Assembly: GCA_037102815.1 (NCBI GenBank)
Contig: BTPP01000006.1
Coordinates: forward strand, 2,914,001-2,978,000
Length of the DNA stretch: 64,000 bases
From: Neurospora intermedia
Lineage: Eukaryota; Ascomycota; Sordariomycetes; Sordariales; Sordariaceae
Direction: 5' to 3'
A model generated the notes under the pieces. That model saw only the letters and a program-made list of their open reading frames with translations. It had not been told where the DNA came from and searched no databases. Made by a program: the position numbers and the translations under genes. Shown here piece by piece: positions 15,101 through 28,700 of the stretch; positions within the stretch are counted from its first letter, which is position 1, and every line of letters begins with the position of its first letter.

Positions 15101-17037
15101 CGCCGTTAAAGAAACATGAATGTCGGTATATCTTGTCTCTGTATAACTTGGTTACCTCTAGACTTGGCGAACGACGAGTAAGTCCCTTGATGAATTTGGT
15201 GAATCCAGGGAACAAAGGGCAACAGAACAGCACGGGATAGCGTCCGGCACGCGATTATTGTGTACAAGACTCGTATATTCTCTTTGACGGAGATCCCCGT
15301 GCAATTCGGCCGACCGCGAGATCGAGGCGCATGTTCAATTTCATTCAAATGTTCCAGACAGTTTAAACCAAAACAGTCTATTCCCCCCTTGTGTTGGAAG
15401 TCGATATTGGAAAAAGTCATAGTATTGTCGAGGAGCGCACATGAATACCGTCCGTCCGTTGTGTAAGTGGCAATCAAACCCAAAAGAACATAGCTTGTTC
15501 CCTGTCTCTGTCAGTTGTCAGTTTTGATGGATGAACGAAAACGGAGGGTGCACAGCAGATCAAGTGTAGAGGCAGCTACTAGCTCCCTGAGTTTCCGTCC
15601 CTTTTGATTCAGAATTCAGCTGGTCAAGCTCAGCTGTCATTCAGTTCCGTCCCACACCCGCGGAATAGAGCGAGAAATGCAGGATTAACAGATGACTTTC
15701 CGACCAACCAGATTACAGTTTGTTCTTTCCCTGGATAGCATGTCGAATGGTAGTTGCCCCATTTTCCCGTTTTCCCGTTTTACCGCTTTCTCTTTTCCTC
15801 TTTCCTTTTTTTTTATGGGTCTCCCAGTGGCGCAAAAGTAAAACCGAAAAGAGAATTTGGGGATTTGAGGGCATTAACATCAAGTGACACAGTGCTGACT
15901 TCCATGTCTGTCCGTCGCACTCCGTTTGACATTTGGCGATTACCGAGCCGTGTCGTGCGTGTGCACCGGACGGCCTCCCGCCGTCGTTCGATCAACACGC
16001 ACGGGAAAATTGAACAGCGCCGGTCGTCCAGGTATCCACTTCCCCGGACCTGATGTGCGATTATCGAGCCCGCCCCCGAACCCCGTTCTCCCCGGTGAAT
16101 TGGGAGGGACCCATGTTGATGGACGTCAGGAACGTGTGTGTGGATTCACGACAGTCGTTTGTGAGCAGAGCAAACATGGGGTGACTTTTACGCCCTCTTC
16201 ACCACTTCATCACACGGGGCCTTGTTGTCATCCGTCTTTGCTCCCGAACTGCCGGGTATGATCATCTCTAGGAATTGGCTTGATTAGGTGTCTTCCATGT
16301 CATTTCTCGACGGCAAGACTGGAAATTTCAGATATGCAACAGGTCGCTTTGCAGATGTGTTTGCTCATAAATCAATGGCCTCTCGTCTCATAAGGCCACG
16401 CAAAGCCACGCTTTTGATCGCCGTTACCGTCCGTCTGGAAGCGACAGCAGGCAGAGCAAGGCAGGGCAAAAGTAGGTTAGGCTATTTTCAATCAATCGTG
16501 ATCCTACCGCGGATGATGCTCGCTATCCGAAGCTCCACAAACGCATGTACATAATCGCCTGGCTTGAAACTGCAGAATCTCGAATCCGGACATGACCGTT
16601 TGGGAATACCGGGGCCGTACGAAAGAAAGGCATGTTGGTGAGGAAGGCCGCCCGACCGACCGACCGACCGGCTCTGTCTCCGATAGCAAATATGTATCCC
16701 TATCCCTGGACCGCTGTAATGAGACTGGCGCTCACGTGCTGAGAAAGGAAAATGCCTCGATCCTAGGCAGGCCGCAGGGTTGGATGAGTAATGCTTGAAC
16801 TTTCCTGGGAGGGAAAACGAATATCCACCCCCAGAACAACGGTGATCCACAAAAACCCCGACGCTAGAATTGATGCCGAACTGCGAATGGCCCAATGCTA
16901 TGGCGTCGAGAGCACTGTTACACCACTCACTGTAACAGAAGGCGTGGAGAAGGCATTCGTTGTTGACAATACCGGGGAATGGACCGAGCATTACGCTCAG
17001 CTATCTTATCAAAGTCAAGACCAACAGCTGTAACAAA

Positions 17038-17085
17038 CTGTTTTTCTTTTTCCTATCATTCCCGTGACGAAAAAAAGAAAAACAG
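17038..17085. repeat. Perfect 14-bp inverted repeat (hairpin)
   Basis: CTGTTTTTCTTTTT at 17038-17051 is exactly the reverse complement of the 14 bases at 17072-17085, with a 20-bp loop. The arms are homopurine/homopyrimidine. No adjacent gene gives it a role. It could be a transcript end, the remnant of a small inverted-repeat element, or chance in low-complexity sequence. Confidence 0.7.
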
Positions 17086-20000
17086 CGAGAATACATCTGT
17101 CAGATGTGAGCGTTGAAATAATCGTTTGCAGTCAGTGATGGCAAGGCGCTATCGTATCCTTCCGTAGCCGGAGATCCGAATTTCCTTTTTCTAGTGCGTC
17201 CGCGGAAGTTGAAGGTCTTCGCCTGGCGGGTGCGATTCCACTTGCAAATCATCATCAACCAGGGACACTGCGAGCAGTGAATGAATGAATGATACAGCGT
17301 GGGGTGCATCGTCGATTCGCATGTGCCTAGTTGCACAGCGCAAAAGACAACAAGAGACAAACAGACTCTGCGATATGTTCAGGTCCAGACGCTTGGCCAG
17401 GTTTGCTGGTCAACACTCCAAGACATGATGGGTGCAGCCAACGATCCCCGGCAAAATCCAGACTTCTCCCCTCGAGGCTGAGGTCATTGTCGAAACGTGG
17501 CTGGCCCAGAAGCGTACGGCATCCTTTGGGTCTTTGGAAAGACGGCATCGTGATGGTGGTCGATGGCCGACTGTTGTCCAGTGAGAATGGGGTTGGTATG
17601 GCAACTGACCAAGTCCCCGCATATGAGATATTATTACTGGAACCGGCCATACAAATCAGACGAGATGGTTTCTCATGCCATTGACTTGCCACGAATGTGC
17701 TCAGCGGACGGATGGTCCCCCAACAAGTCGTACCAACAGATTAAGGGCTACCGTCCGCATGCGCCTTTGCGAAAGACACATTGTGAGATTCGCTGCATTG
17801 GAGTTTGAGACGGACGACGTGAGGCCGAATATGTTGTTTTACTACGGACGGGTAGGCAAGGTGGGTGTGAGTTGTTGGCCGCGGCAAACGGAGCCGCCTG
17901 CGCCCTGTGATGAGGAAGAAATCACGAGGTCAGGTGGGAGGCATCAGGGAGGGGCAAACTGCCCTGCCCTTGGCCCCTTGCTGCCCTTGCTTGCACCGCC
18001 AGACGCCGTCACAATCACAGCCGTGCCGTGCCAGCACTCTGGATGGCTTCTGGCAGTCAGTCGATTCGTGTTCCAATTCCATTGTTGGCCGGCGGCGGGG
18101 TGACCCTATTTCAGGCAGGCTACCATGCTACCAACTCGACGGCAGTGCTGGATTGAGACGCAATGAACGACAATGTAGTCTAGAATCTACGTATAGGTGG
18201 GTATGTATGTATGCGGAATGATGAGCGGATGGTCCCAATCTTGTCAGTTAGGTAGGTAGTCTCGTGTGCTTCTTTGCCATGTTGGTTGTTCTAATGTCGC
18301 CCTGATGAGCCTGGGGGGCCGGAAGCAGCCATGGAACGTTCGTTTGGAGCCATGCAGAGGGCATTGACAGGACCATTGACGATGAGGACTCGTGATCATC
18401 GAGTTGATCTCCCACAAGCCCCAGGACCTCACTACCGTGGGTTGTTGAATTGCCGCGCCTCGTGCTGAGTGAGTGCAGACATGGGCAGGCATCGCAGAGG
18501 CAGATTGCAATGCGGGCCAACGGTACCTCTACTGTAACCTTGGGCGACAGGTGTCCGGCACCCGCCGCTGGTCATTGCATCACGCACAGACAGGAACAGA
18601 AAGCAGGTTTGACACTTGGCAGGTCCCTAGTCCTGAGCACTGGCCAACTGCACTCACAATTCCCAGGAACGCCCAGGAACGGTTCCAGCAACGCTGAGGT
18701 TCAACAGAGTCAGCGTGGCGATTTGCGGGGAAGAAGGCCTGGGCTTTCTGTTCCAGCTTTCGAGGCCATCTGACTGAGCACATGACTTTGCCGCTGTCCA
18801 ATTCGAAAAGGGTCCGTTTTGTTGCACCTGACCTGTGTGTGGTGATGTCGGTAGATGGGCCGAGATGGGAGAATGATCGACCGTTTTCAACCACTGTTTG
18901 GGACGACGTGTTGGCACAGCGAGAGACAGAAACATCGATGACAGCCGCCAACGGCCATCCATCGTGATTGATATGAATGCATCGGCCACAAGCATGGTGA
19001 CAATGAAACCTGGATTTCCGGGAGATCTCCCCGAAAAGCCCAACTCATCATCATGAGGGATGGTAATCTGGAATCCAGGTGGGAGAATACCTACCTACTG
19101 TACACTTCCCATTCCAGCATCGTGGTGGTTGCCCAAAGTAACCCATCCCGTCATTCCAGTTGAGGCACTCTGCTAGACGTTCTGGGTAGCATCTTCTACA
19201 CCCGTCGTCGACATGTTGTCTGTCCCTGGCTGGGCCTGAGCAGCCGACCGTTTGCGATGGACACCCAGGCACGCCGCAAAATGCAAACCGTGGGCTGGGG
19301 CCGAGAATGCTCCCGAAACCCCACAGACGCCTTGATATGTATCCTGAACTGGTCTAGGTGTATGTGAAAAGCTAAGCCTCATGCGGTATCTTCCTTGATG
19401 AGTACTGCCCCTTCAGGCATTGGGAGCAGATCAGCCCCAAGCGGAAGAGATGCTGTTAACGGCCCTGAACCTGGGTTCCAACGTGGTGTTCAGAGTTCAC
19501 CAGTCGTTGATTGTGCCCTGCCCCAGATTTGATGCTCCGTCGGGGCGATTGATGCTGATGCAATGCAGAGCGAATTTGGAGTTGTATACTAGGTACAGTT
19601 CGTTTGGCATCATTGTCACTTCCACTGCGACGCCGCCCTGACGGTCGTGCCAGACTGTGGCGTTGATCTCGAGTCCGTGATGCTGTTTTTGAAGGGATGG
19701 GATGGCCGCGGCGATGCACCTCACCATCACAAGCCACAAGTCCAACTGCCTTGCCTGACATGTGGAGTTTTGGCTGTGATTTTCGTCCGTTCTATCTTGC
19801 TGTGAGCTGGACTTTGCTGGAACTGCGTGGGTGAGCGGGAGTGAGAGCATAAAATCGTGGTGGACACGGGGGCAGCAGAAAACGGACGACAGTGCAAGGG
19901 TGACTGGACTGACTGACTGACCGGTACTTTACGATTACAAAACCGAAGCGATGCACTGGTCAGTTACCCATTTCGGTTGGCTCATTTTCACCTGCGTACC

Positions 20001-20500
20001 GCTCCGTACTCACGTACCGTAACCCCCGCCGCCACCACTGCACCTCCACCCTCCAATTCGGCCCTCCCATTGCGATGCCCTGCACCAAGGGGTCGCCGGT
20101 ACGTATTGGTTGTACCTGTACTGTAACCGACCGACAACACAGTTGCCCGAGCAAGGGACAAGGGGCCGAGGGTGGACGGTTACGGTATTGGAACCAATTG
20201 GCCTTGTTCACCGCGTCTTGTGAGCGACCAGGCACTCTGGTACTGGCCAGTGGTCCCAGGGCCCCGTCGGTCCCATCCCGCGCTCCAGTGCCAGCACAAG
20301 CAAAGTTGGATGACCGCACAAACTCGCTCACTGCAGTGTCGGGCAGTACTGTAGAGGTACGTACCGAAATGTACCAGCAGGATGAAACCAGGACAGGGCA
20401 GTGGAAACCAGAGAGCAGTCACTTGGCCTGGGCCTCCGCTTCGATTGACTTTGACGTCCACCCCTTCCTTCCCTGCCAATCCCATCCAGCCTGCCACTGG

Positions 20501-21343
20501 CAGTACAATTAGACATCAATATCCTGTCCCCCACCACGCTCCGAATCCCTCTCCTGTTCGACCTTTCTCGTCTTTGTCACCAACTCCCGTTCAACACCAA
20601 CCACACAACATCACAACACCCCCGACACGCATTGGTTTCCAACATCATCCGACTCCGACAGCCTTTTAGTAATTACTAATTGCTGCGACTCCTACCACAC
20701 GAACCTGCCCCTGCGCTTGGTAACTGTGGAACTTGAAGGAAGCACAACGACGACGACGACGACGACATTCACGATCTCGACGACAACGCTTCCAACGATT
20801 ACGCAAGACAGCCAATAAGGGAACAAAGGGTTGCAACAGAAGGGAACCTCAACTTGCATTTGAAGCGACTCCTGCGCCAACACTCGCACTACTTACTGTA
20901 CCTTCCATCGCCGACATAACCAGACCCACCACAGCCGGCCACGAAGTCGAAAAAAGCGGGCACCCCCCCAAGCGAAGAGATTTACACACTTGGGACAATC
21001 CGTCACGAAGCCGTCGACAACAACCATCACAACAACACCAATTCCATTCTAGGTCCCAATTGTCATCCGACACTTGCTGCGGAGCCATCTCAACTTGGGT
21101 CCACTTTCGGTGCAGAGCAGATCCTGATTCCACAAGCACTCCAGGATCGCATCCGCTGAAAGCAACCGTGAATACAACTTCACAAACAACTCACGTCGAC
21201 AGAGACCATCAAGCAACAGCCGCACCAGACCCCCAGTCACAGGCTCGACTTTCGCGGTCGTTTTCGCGAAGTTAGCCGTCACTATTCGCCCTACTTGCAC
21301 TTGTGCGTTTGCTCGGACCCAGCGAGCAGCTTCCCCCGTCATC
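20501..21343 (+). promoter_or_regulatory. Probable long 5' leader of the DUF1752/DUF3295 gene
   Basis: The 0.8 kb before the start codon at 21344 turns C/A-rich on the plus strand (repeated CAACA, CCACAC, ACCAAC words), the usual look of transcribed fungal 5' leaders. An upstream open frame of 180 codons, beginning at 20733 and rich in Arg, Ser and Gln, ends at 21275, 68 bp before the start. This suggests translational control of the main frame or an unrecognised leader intron. A (CGA)n-like run lies near 20747-20765. The transcription start itself is not visible. Confidence 0.35.
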
Positions 21344-23170
21344 ATGCCTCTGTCATTAGAGACGCCCGTCCTGCAGGTCGACGCCAATGTCATCCACAAG
21401 GTCGACACTACCAACCCCGCCAACCTGTTTAGCATGTGGACAGGTACGAGCCCAGTCTCCTGACTCCCTGCCCTTGACCTACCCGCATGGCGCCACCCCT
21501 GCGCCCCAGTAGCAACTGCTAACCTTGGCCTCTTCTCCCTCTCTCCAGTCTTTGCCCGCTGCCGTGACTCCGTTCACCAAGGCCGTCGCCTTGAAAACCT
21601 GAGCTGGCGCCTCTGGAACCGGGAGACCTTTTGCTGCGAAAACGAAGTCGCCGACATCGAGTCCTCCGCTACCTGCCAGCCTCAGGACATCCAGAGGTAT
21701 TCGGCTGGCGAGGACATGCCCCAACTGTCTGGTAGTGTGGATTCAGCTTTGGATGAGGAAGCCGTTGACTTTGGCAACGATACCGATGCCGAGCCTCTCG
21801 AATACCTCCGCCCCCGGATACAACGGCAGGACTCGTGCGCCAGCAACCGCAGCCGTGGTCGTGAGCGTCACATCACTTCTGGTGATCTCGAGAAGATGGT
21901 AGTCTCCATCATCGAGGCCAAGGAGCCTTTGAACGCCCCTCTCCCGAGCATCACCCTCGCCTCACCTCCCATCGAGGAGGCCAAGCCTGAGCCTGTCATC
22001 CACCAGCTCGAGCGATCCGGGTCGACTACAACAGAGTCTTCCTGCAACACCTCTGAGAACCCCTCGATGGAGTCGCTGCAGACCGCTGCATCTACCGAAG
22101 CTTCCACTCAGCTACGACCCACCATCGTCACTCGTGGCTTCTCTGTCTCTCCCTCTCAACTTCCCATCATCCAGCGTGCCTCTGCCCATGCTTCTCGTCA
22201 GCCCTCGCCGAGCGTGATTCCCGAGCCTACCGATGCTCCTGCTGCCAAGCCTGTCCAGCCTAAGAAGCAACAGGCTCGCTTCGCATTGGGCGCGTCCAAC
22301 TCGGGCGACGATTCCTACACTGACCGCGAGCAGAGCTTCGACCACAGGAAGCAGCAGATCCCTCTTCCGCCTAAGAAGAAGATGTTCCAGGTCGGCAGGG
22401 GATCATCTGAGGAGGAGGAATCCCTACGGGACCTGAAGAGGACAGGTGCTCTTAGCAAGCAGGTCGTCATCCAGGATAGCTCGGCTATTAGCGACGACTC
22501 GGATAGCGACTATGTCGACGAGAGCGCTATCGATGACGATGATGACTCGTCCGACTGGGAGGATTCGGTTGAAGAAAGTGGAAAGTCGAGCGTGGATGAC
22601 AAGTTCAACTTCCAGCGTGTCGACTCCAAGGTCAACCTTACTTCTCGGCGGTCGCTCATTACCCTGATGCTGCACAACAACACCCGGGCGCAGAAGCTTG
22701 GCAACATCGCCTCGCAATCCACTTCGGCTATCCCACGCGCTCGCACTCAGCTCAACGGACCTTCTATGGTTCCTTCGCCGAACGACTCGGACGAAGCGCC
22801 GTTGATGATGAGAGGCAAGCGTGCTCCTCCTATGCGTCCCATCAACGAGATTCCTAGGTCCACTGCCCAGCCCATCAACGCGGTTGCCACCGGCTTCCAC
22901 CACCAAGCTTGCCTGTCTCCCCGTACCACGCGGCGTAACATGCTTGCCACCGAGCTGACCGAGTCCCTTCGCCGTAACCTGCTCTGGGAGAGATCCCACA
23001 AGAACTCGACGGCCACTGCGGTGCTCAAGCGTCGCCACACTTCTCAGGATGTCGCCAACCTTAAGCAGTATCCGGAGCGTCCCTGCATGAAGGACGACAA
23101 CGACAAGGAGCGTTGGGACCAATATTTCACCAAAAATGCCTATAGCGGCTACCACGCACAGGGTTGGTAA
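21344..23170 (+). CDS. AreA-type GATA-like (DUF1752) / DUF3295 domain protein
   Basis: Two exons, 21344-21443 and 21549-23170, encode 573 aa; the 105-bp intron runs from GTACGAG to CTCTCCAG. Splicing joins residues 33 and 34 to read NLFSMWTVFARCRDSV followed by GRRLENLSWRLWNRE. This is the signature of Pfam DUF1752, the GATA-like region at the N-terminus of AreA and of a set of fungal regulators. No GATA zinc finger follows. The middle is low-complexity, with an acidic Asp/Ser stretch around residues 310-340. The C-terminus, with MLATELTESLRRNLLWER, resembles DUF3295, a fungal family of unknown function. By family it is likely a nuclear regulator linked to nutrient signalling, but no target can be inferred. 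The start was chosen because the domain crosses the intron and the first in-frame ATG sits in good context (GTCATCATGC). It stands alone, with no operon-like neighbours. Confidence 0.9.
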
Positions 23171-24818
23171 ACATTTGTTACCATCCTACATTACTTATGC
23201 ACATATTCCAACACAACAAAAGATACCCTTGGGGCCCATTAACTGGGTAACCCAATTGGCAGACCAGTTCGGCTGCCGTGTACACTTGATTCCAGCATTG
23301 GGAGCGACACACATTAACGAACTTCACTGCATGACCCGGCCGGCGTTTGATTGTTTTTTTGATCTTCTTTTGGGCTCGCGCATTGTACGCATCAGTTTGG
23401 CCTTAATACTCATGGTGGATCTGGGTCAAATGGTCTTTCACGGGTGGGACAGCCTCGGGGATTACAGGCTGGCGTGAAACGGCCGATGTTTACAATGATG
23501 GCATCACTGCCCTGGGTTCATCAAAGGGAAATGGGGGGAAATGGGGATTAGGCGGGTTATTTACTATCATGCATTGGTTGCGGGCTTCTGAAATCAAATT
23601 TTCTCTTTCTCTTTTCTCGTCTGGCAACATTGAACGGCGTTTCTTCTAGTTTCTCATCACATGATACCAAAGCCCTTGCGCATTTGCCGGGGTGTTTCTT
23701 CTGTCTGTCCTTCGCGGTCCCGATGCAACATGCAGACCGCTTCTCACAAAACTTGTTACCTTTCACATGTTTCACACTAGTGACTTTCCCTTTTTCGTGA
23801 CAGGCCTTCTTCGCGCATGGATGGGGGGAGGGGCGGGGGAAAAAAAAAAGGACAAAATTAAAACAGCTGCTGGCTGCGTGTACGATACTTTTGACTTTTT
23901 GAAGAAGCTGATCGGTCAGGGCGTCGCGCTACGCTACGGTCAAATCCGTCGGCGTGGTTCGCGCTTCCGCCCAATCTTTTCTTGACAGCAGAGCAGGCTA
24001 GCGCCTAGCGGAATGCAAGTTGTTGTGAGAAGAAAACAAAAAAAGGAGAAAGCGAGCGTGCGAGCGAGCGGGCGAGCAAAACAAAACGCGAAAACGCGAA
24101 TTTTTTCCCCCAGAGTCCAAGTGTCTCTCTACACAAAAAAAAAAACAAAAAAAAAAACACGGATAGTGATGTTTCATAATAATGTTTGTTGGTGACGGAA
24201 GGGCAAAAACAAAACGGCGGCGGCGAAGTGCGGACGGATGCCATACCTCTAATGAGCCGCTCGGTGTCTTGCTTGGGGTGAAGGGTGAAATAGGACCCCA
24301 AACAGCAGCATACTTATCATAATCTCGCGTGAGCAAAACGAATTTATTCAATTTGCTGTTAGATATTTGCATGTGAATGCCACTTGGGTTGTTCGATTGA
24401 TGCTGGGTGTGCTGTTGTGTCGGCGGGGGTGGTGTTTAGAGCCTCAATCATTGCGGCGGTTAGGTATGTACTCAACTGTTACACAGGCCAGGCAGGGGGG
24501 GCCAAGAGGAAACGGATTGGCATCAATGGGCTTCATTGACATTATGCACCTACTCTTTTTTCTGTTACGTACTTAGGTACTGTTAGCGTACTGGTAGCTA
24601 AGAAGGCTGTAGAGTATTCATTCGTCCATCCATCTTCAATATTCACACTACACGATGGGATCATCAAGATTTACACATTTGCCTTGATCTTGGAAAATGT
24701 TTATATAAGTAGTGTAGTGCGATCATTGATCTCCAATGCGGGAATGCGGGGGAAAAGTGGGAAAGGACGAGAATATCAATGGCACTTTTTCTTTTTTTTT
24801 CCTTTCTTCTTTCCATCC

Positions 24819-24858
24819 GAAGAAGAAGAAGAAGAAGAAGAAGAAGAAGAAGAAGAAA
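24819..24858. repeat. (GAA)13 microsatellite
   Basis: About 13 GAA units directly downstream of a pyrimidine-rich stretch (24785-24812), so the strand asymmetry flips within about 20 bp. Purine/pyrimidine mirror tracts of this kind can adopt triplex structure. Non-coding context. Confidence 0.95.
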
Positions 24859-25734
24859 AGTACGACGTTGGGGACGTACATAGCCGATCTTCAATCCGAT
24901 ATTCTCCGGGCGGCCTTCAATTTTCGGAGAGAGCTTCTTTAGTCTATATTACGGCATACACTAGGGACTGTGTGAATCAACGACGGATGAAGGACTCACT
25001 GGACTAGTTGAACCAATAGATCTAATCGACGGTTATGAGCAATGCAATAATTCCTAAAAAGGGATCTTCATCCCCTTTCAACGTTTGTGTTAGTGTATAC
25101 CTAAGTGTGCTGCTTGGCATTTTCGTTTTTTGTCTCAATTACCCCACGGGGTGTTAATCCGTCCTAGGGTGGGTGATTAAATCAGAGAGACTGGACGTTT
25201 TGTTGTTGTGCGACGACGAATGACGAGGCCGGAAATGTTAGTCAGTCAGTCAGTTAGTTCAGGGATACAAGGGGAAGCGGGCGGACCTGAGGTTCGGCGG
25301 TCGGACACTCTTGTTAGTCGTCGGGATCACGATGAGCAGGATGGAAGGGATGAAGGAATGAGAAAAGTGAGGGGATGAGTGTAGTGGTGAGGGGATAAAA
25401 GCCAGGTACCGCACCGCACGGGAGAAGGGGAGAAAGGGAGAAATCCATGGGGGCATGTGAAAGGAGGTGGGTACTTGACTGGGAGTATCTTACCTACCAT
25501 TTACCATCTATCATCGCTAGCGACCGCGAACGGACTTAATCTACATTTAAGTATTGTCGAGGTTCCAACACATACACACATACAAAGGGAGGCTCAGAAG
25601 TTGATGGAGGGTCGCCAAAGACGTCCTATTCAACCAACTGAACCGTTGTAGTACTCAGCGCATCTAAATCGCAAACTCAAGCCACAAACAAACACATTCA
25701 GCGTTCCAGACGGAGTCTTCGCGAGCGCTCTACT

Positions 25735-25757
25735 TACCTACCTACCTACCTACCTCT
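25735..25757. repeat. (CTAC)n tetranucleotide repeat
   Basis: Five or more CTAC units. The same tetranucleotide recurs at many places in the window, for instance near 6083 and 39225. Confidence 0.9.
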
Positions 25758-28700
25758 ACCCACCTTGGTATTTGTTGCATTCAATCCTCCAAAAGGGAGG
25801 CAACGCTCACCGCTTAGGTTAACTTGCCTAGAACACTAGGTAACTTCCCGCGAAAAAGCCGTAAACCCGTGTGCGTCCCGGGATACCGTTTTCTGTTGGC
25901 GCCGCATGCCGCTTCTTTGGGGTTAAGTCGGGTCGGGGCTGTTTGGTGATCGGCGGCAAACTACCCTTTTCCAAGTACCTAGACTAGACTAGAGCATGAA
26001 TAGCGCGAGGAAGGATTAGGTATGGTAATTGCCAGGGCGAGAGAAACAGAAGGTTGAGACATGGAGAAAGATAAATCGGGCCGGGGAGGGGGTGTTTTGG
26101 TGGAAGAAAGTTTACCAGATTAGCTACGCAGGTGTAGGCTCGGGACGGAGACACCTAGGACGGTGGACGGTGGACGGTAGACGATAGGGTAGGTGGTCGG
26201 TTGGAAGAATAAAATGGTGGTGTAGTGTGATGGAAGGGAAGATTACCGGGCCCGGTCATTTTCGTGATTTGGGGAGGATACAGGCAAATATCGGTGCCGG
26301 TGCCGGTTACTGCCCGGTCCGTCAGCGGGGCGCGAAACTGCCTAGGTACCGGGCCGTTCTGCAGCGTCCCTGTATGTAGACACTGAGCCGCTTTGCAGGT
26401 TCGAATAACAGAAGGGGAAAGCCCGAGGGACAAATCGCTTCAACGACGAACGGGGCTTCTTGTGACTTCATGTCCTACCAGATATCGAATTTGGAAGGAA
26501 TGCAAAAAGTCAAATAGAGATCAAAGAGCCCAAGTCACCATCTTACCGCCCGCCGCATCACCACCACTGCAATCATCGGACAGAAAAGGACGGACGGTAT
26601 GATGTAATTCATCCCATATCTCTGTACCCCAACTTCACATGTCAAATGTCACGATACCCAACTTCGATTTTCAATTATCATTCATCCGATAATTTGGAGG
26701 GTAGATGCTTCCTTTGTTCTTGAGCACGCCCCTAAAACAAAAACCCTCCACACAACCTTTTCGTCTGAAGGGCCGAAACCGCCGGATTCATCCATGGTGA
26801 TGATATAGCCGATACGAATGCCCCTCTTTTCACGTGGATGTAGAACATGCAATTTATCTTTCCAACCACTGTTGACGGGGATTCATCCGGTATGGAGTTC
26901 TAGAGCGGATGGGCTTTGACATTCCTAGAAGCTTCTTCGATCGTGATGTTGGCGAGAGAGTAATGGCTTGGCTGGTCACATGTCTCCAAGACTCAATCGC
27001 TTTCTGTACTCGAAGTGGGTAATGAAGCCGAACAGGAAAACTTTGAATCAATTCTCAAGGAGAGTACAGACCGGCTTGGAGAGGATAATTACTGTATTGT
27101 TCGCGGAAGAACGGAAACAATCAAGTCGGTGGTGCATGCGTGCAGGCGGTGCAGGGCAGCACTTAACCCTAACCCAGGCATGCCTGTCGGCCCTGTAAGT
27201 GGTGCTTACCTAGGTACCTACCCAACAACCCATATCAGTCAGGGCCGACGGTACCTCTATCACCTAAAGCATGTATATACCTATGGACAAAAGAAAAATG
27301 TTTGAGCCATCTACTACTAGGAACCTTGAGATGTCCTACCTTCGGTGGTGTCATTGTGCGATTATCTCCCATGGTCCCTCAGGAACCCATGGCATCTTCC
27401 CCTGTTTTCCTTTGTCACACATCATCACTTCCTCCCACCTGACAACATCCCAAACACATCGCACCTTCCATACCCAAGAGCCTCCCTCACCTGTGTACCT
27501 ACTCTGATCACTAAGCCCTTACCAACTTAACCTTTCTAAAGAAAAGACAGAAGTGGCGGCCACGCGAGGTACAACTTAACTTAATCCGTCCAGCGGTCCC
27601 TTGGCCCTTGGGATCTGAGGAATATTAGTTCCAAAGAGCGGTTGGAGGTCTAGACCTCCATCCGTCTTTGTTTATATTTTTATAATGCGGAACTCGGTTC
27701 ACGTGTGTCGACTGAGCGGGCGTCATCCCAGCCGTTAGTAGGTATGCATTCACCATTCAATATGATTTCCTTCGTTAACACATCCTTGATCATCTAAATT
27801 TAACCAGACTATTTGATGCTTCACGGGCCGCTAAGTCTAGAAGTCGAATCGCCAACAGGTCATTGTTGGTGCCAGATCAGCAACCCCAGGACCCCAGGAA
27901 AGAGAGAGAATGTCAAGACAAGCTTTTGTGACAAGACATCCCCTCCCCTTCCTTTGCCTTGGCACTCACACGACTGGTAACATGGGCACATATGACAAGG
28001 CGCATATGGGACACATATTCACGTGCCGACTACCTCCGACCTTCTTCTATAATCTGGACGGAGGAGAGAAGTTCGTGAAGTGTGTGATGCCCATTCACCG
28101 GGAGTGTCAGGGACTTTTACGAAACACAAGCAAAAAGCCAAGATGAAACGGTCTTGCGTCTTGGAAGCCGAACGAGACGGTCGGTAATCGGAGAGATCTG
28201 GTAACATGTGACAAAAGTGAAGATCGTCCAGGAGCGTGTCTGTGTGCGTGAGGATGTTTGGGGCTAGGTTTGTTTCGCACCCAAGTCCAGTCCGCTCGGC
28301 TCTTCAACGTAAACTTTCGAACTCGGGCGCATCGAGGAAAGGAATGGAACCAAAGGATAATAAAACAATAAAAAAGATAAAATAAAATCAAAAGTAAGAG
28401 GTAGCACAAAGTACCGCCTTTCACGAGCCAAATGGTGATCCGGACCCAAAGCCCCAAAGTGGATGAAAAGCACAAGCCATGCCTGCCACATGGCCTTTGT
28501 CGTTGTCCGGGTCCGGTCCGTGTTTCCATGTCCAGACCCGACCAGATCAGATGTCCGTCCGCTGTGGTATGTGCCTGGCCCCGTCTCGTTGGCGATGCAC
28601 GGAGATAGTTTGACTCGATTTGAAACACACCGTTAGTCAGTCAGTAGGTACTGCTCGGAAAGGGGTACAGTAGGTAGAGATATGCTGTTTTCTGTTCATC

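Larger units (their letters stand above)
1..20500. other. Long intergenic region, no supportable gene
   Basis: About 20 kb of base-balanced DNA in which I find no conserved domain, no convincing chain of exons, no tRNA and no rRNA. The longest open frames (8310-9095 on the minus strand, 10821-11588 on the plus strand) have compositions that look accidental. The stretch holds many short simple repeats: CTAC runs near 6083, GTCT near 6285 and 12652, a GT run at 6921, and a 10-bp tandem repeat near 9100. TAGGTACCT-type palindromes also occur. There is no sign of RIP here. Lineage-specific small genes or non-coding transcripts cannot be excluded from sequence alone. Confidence 0.6.
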
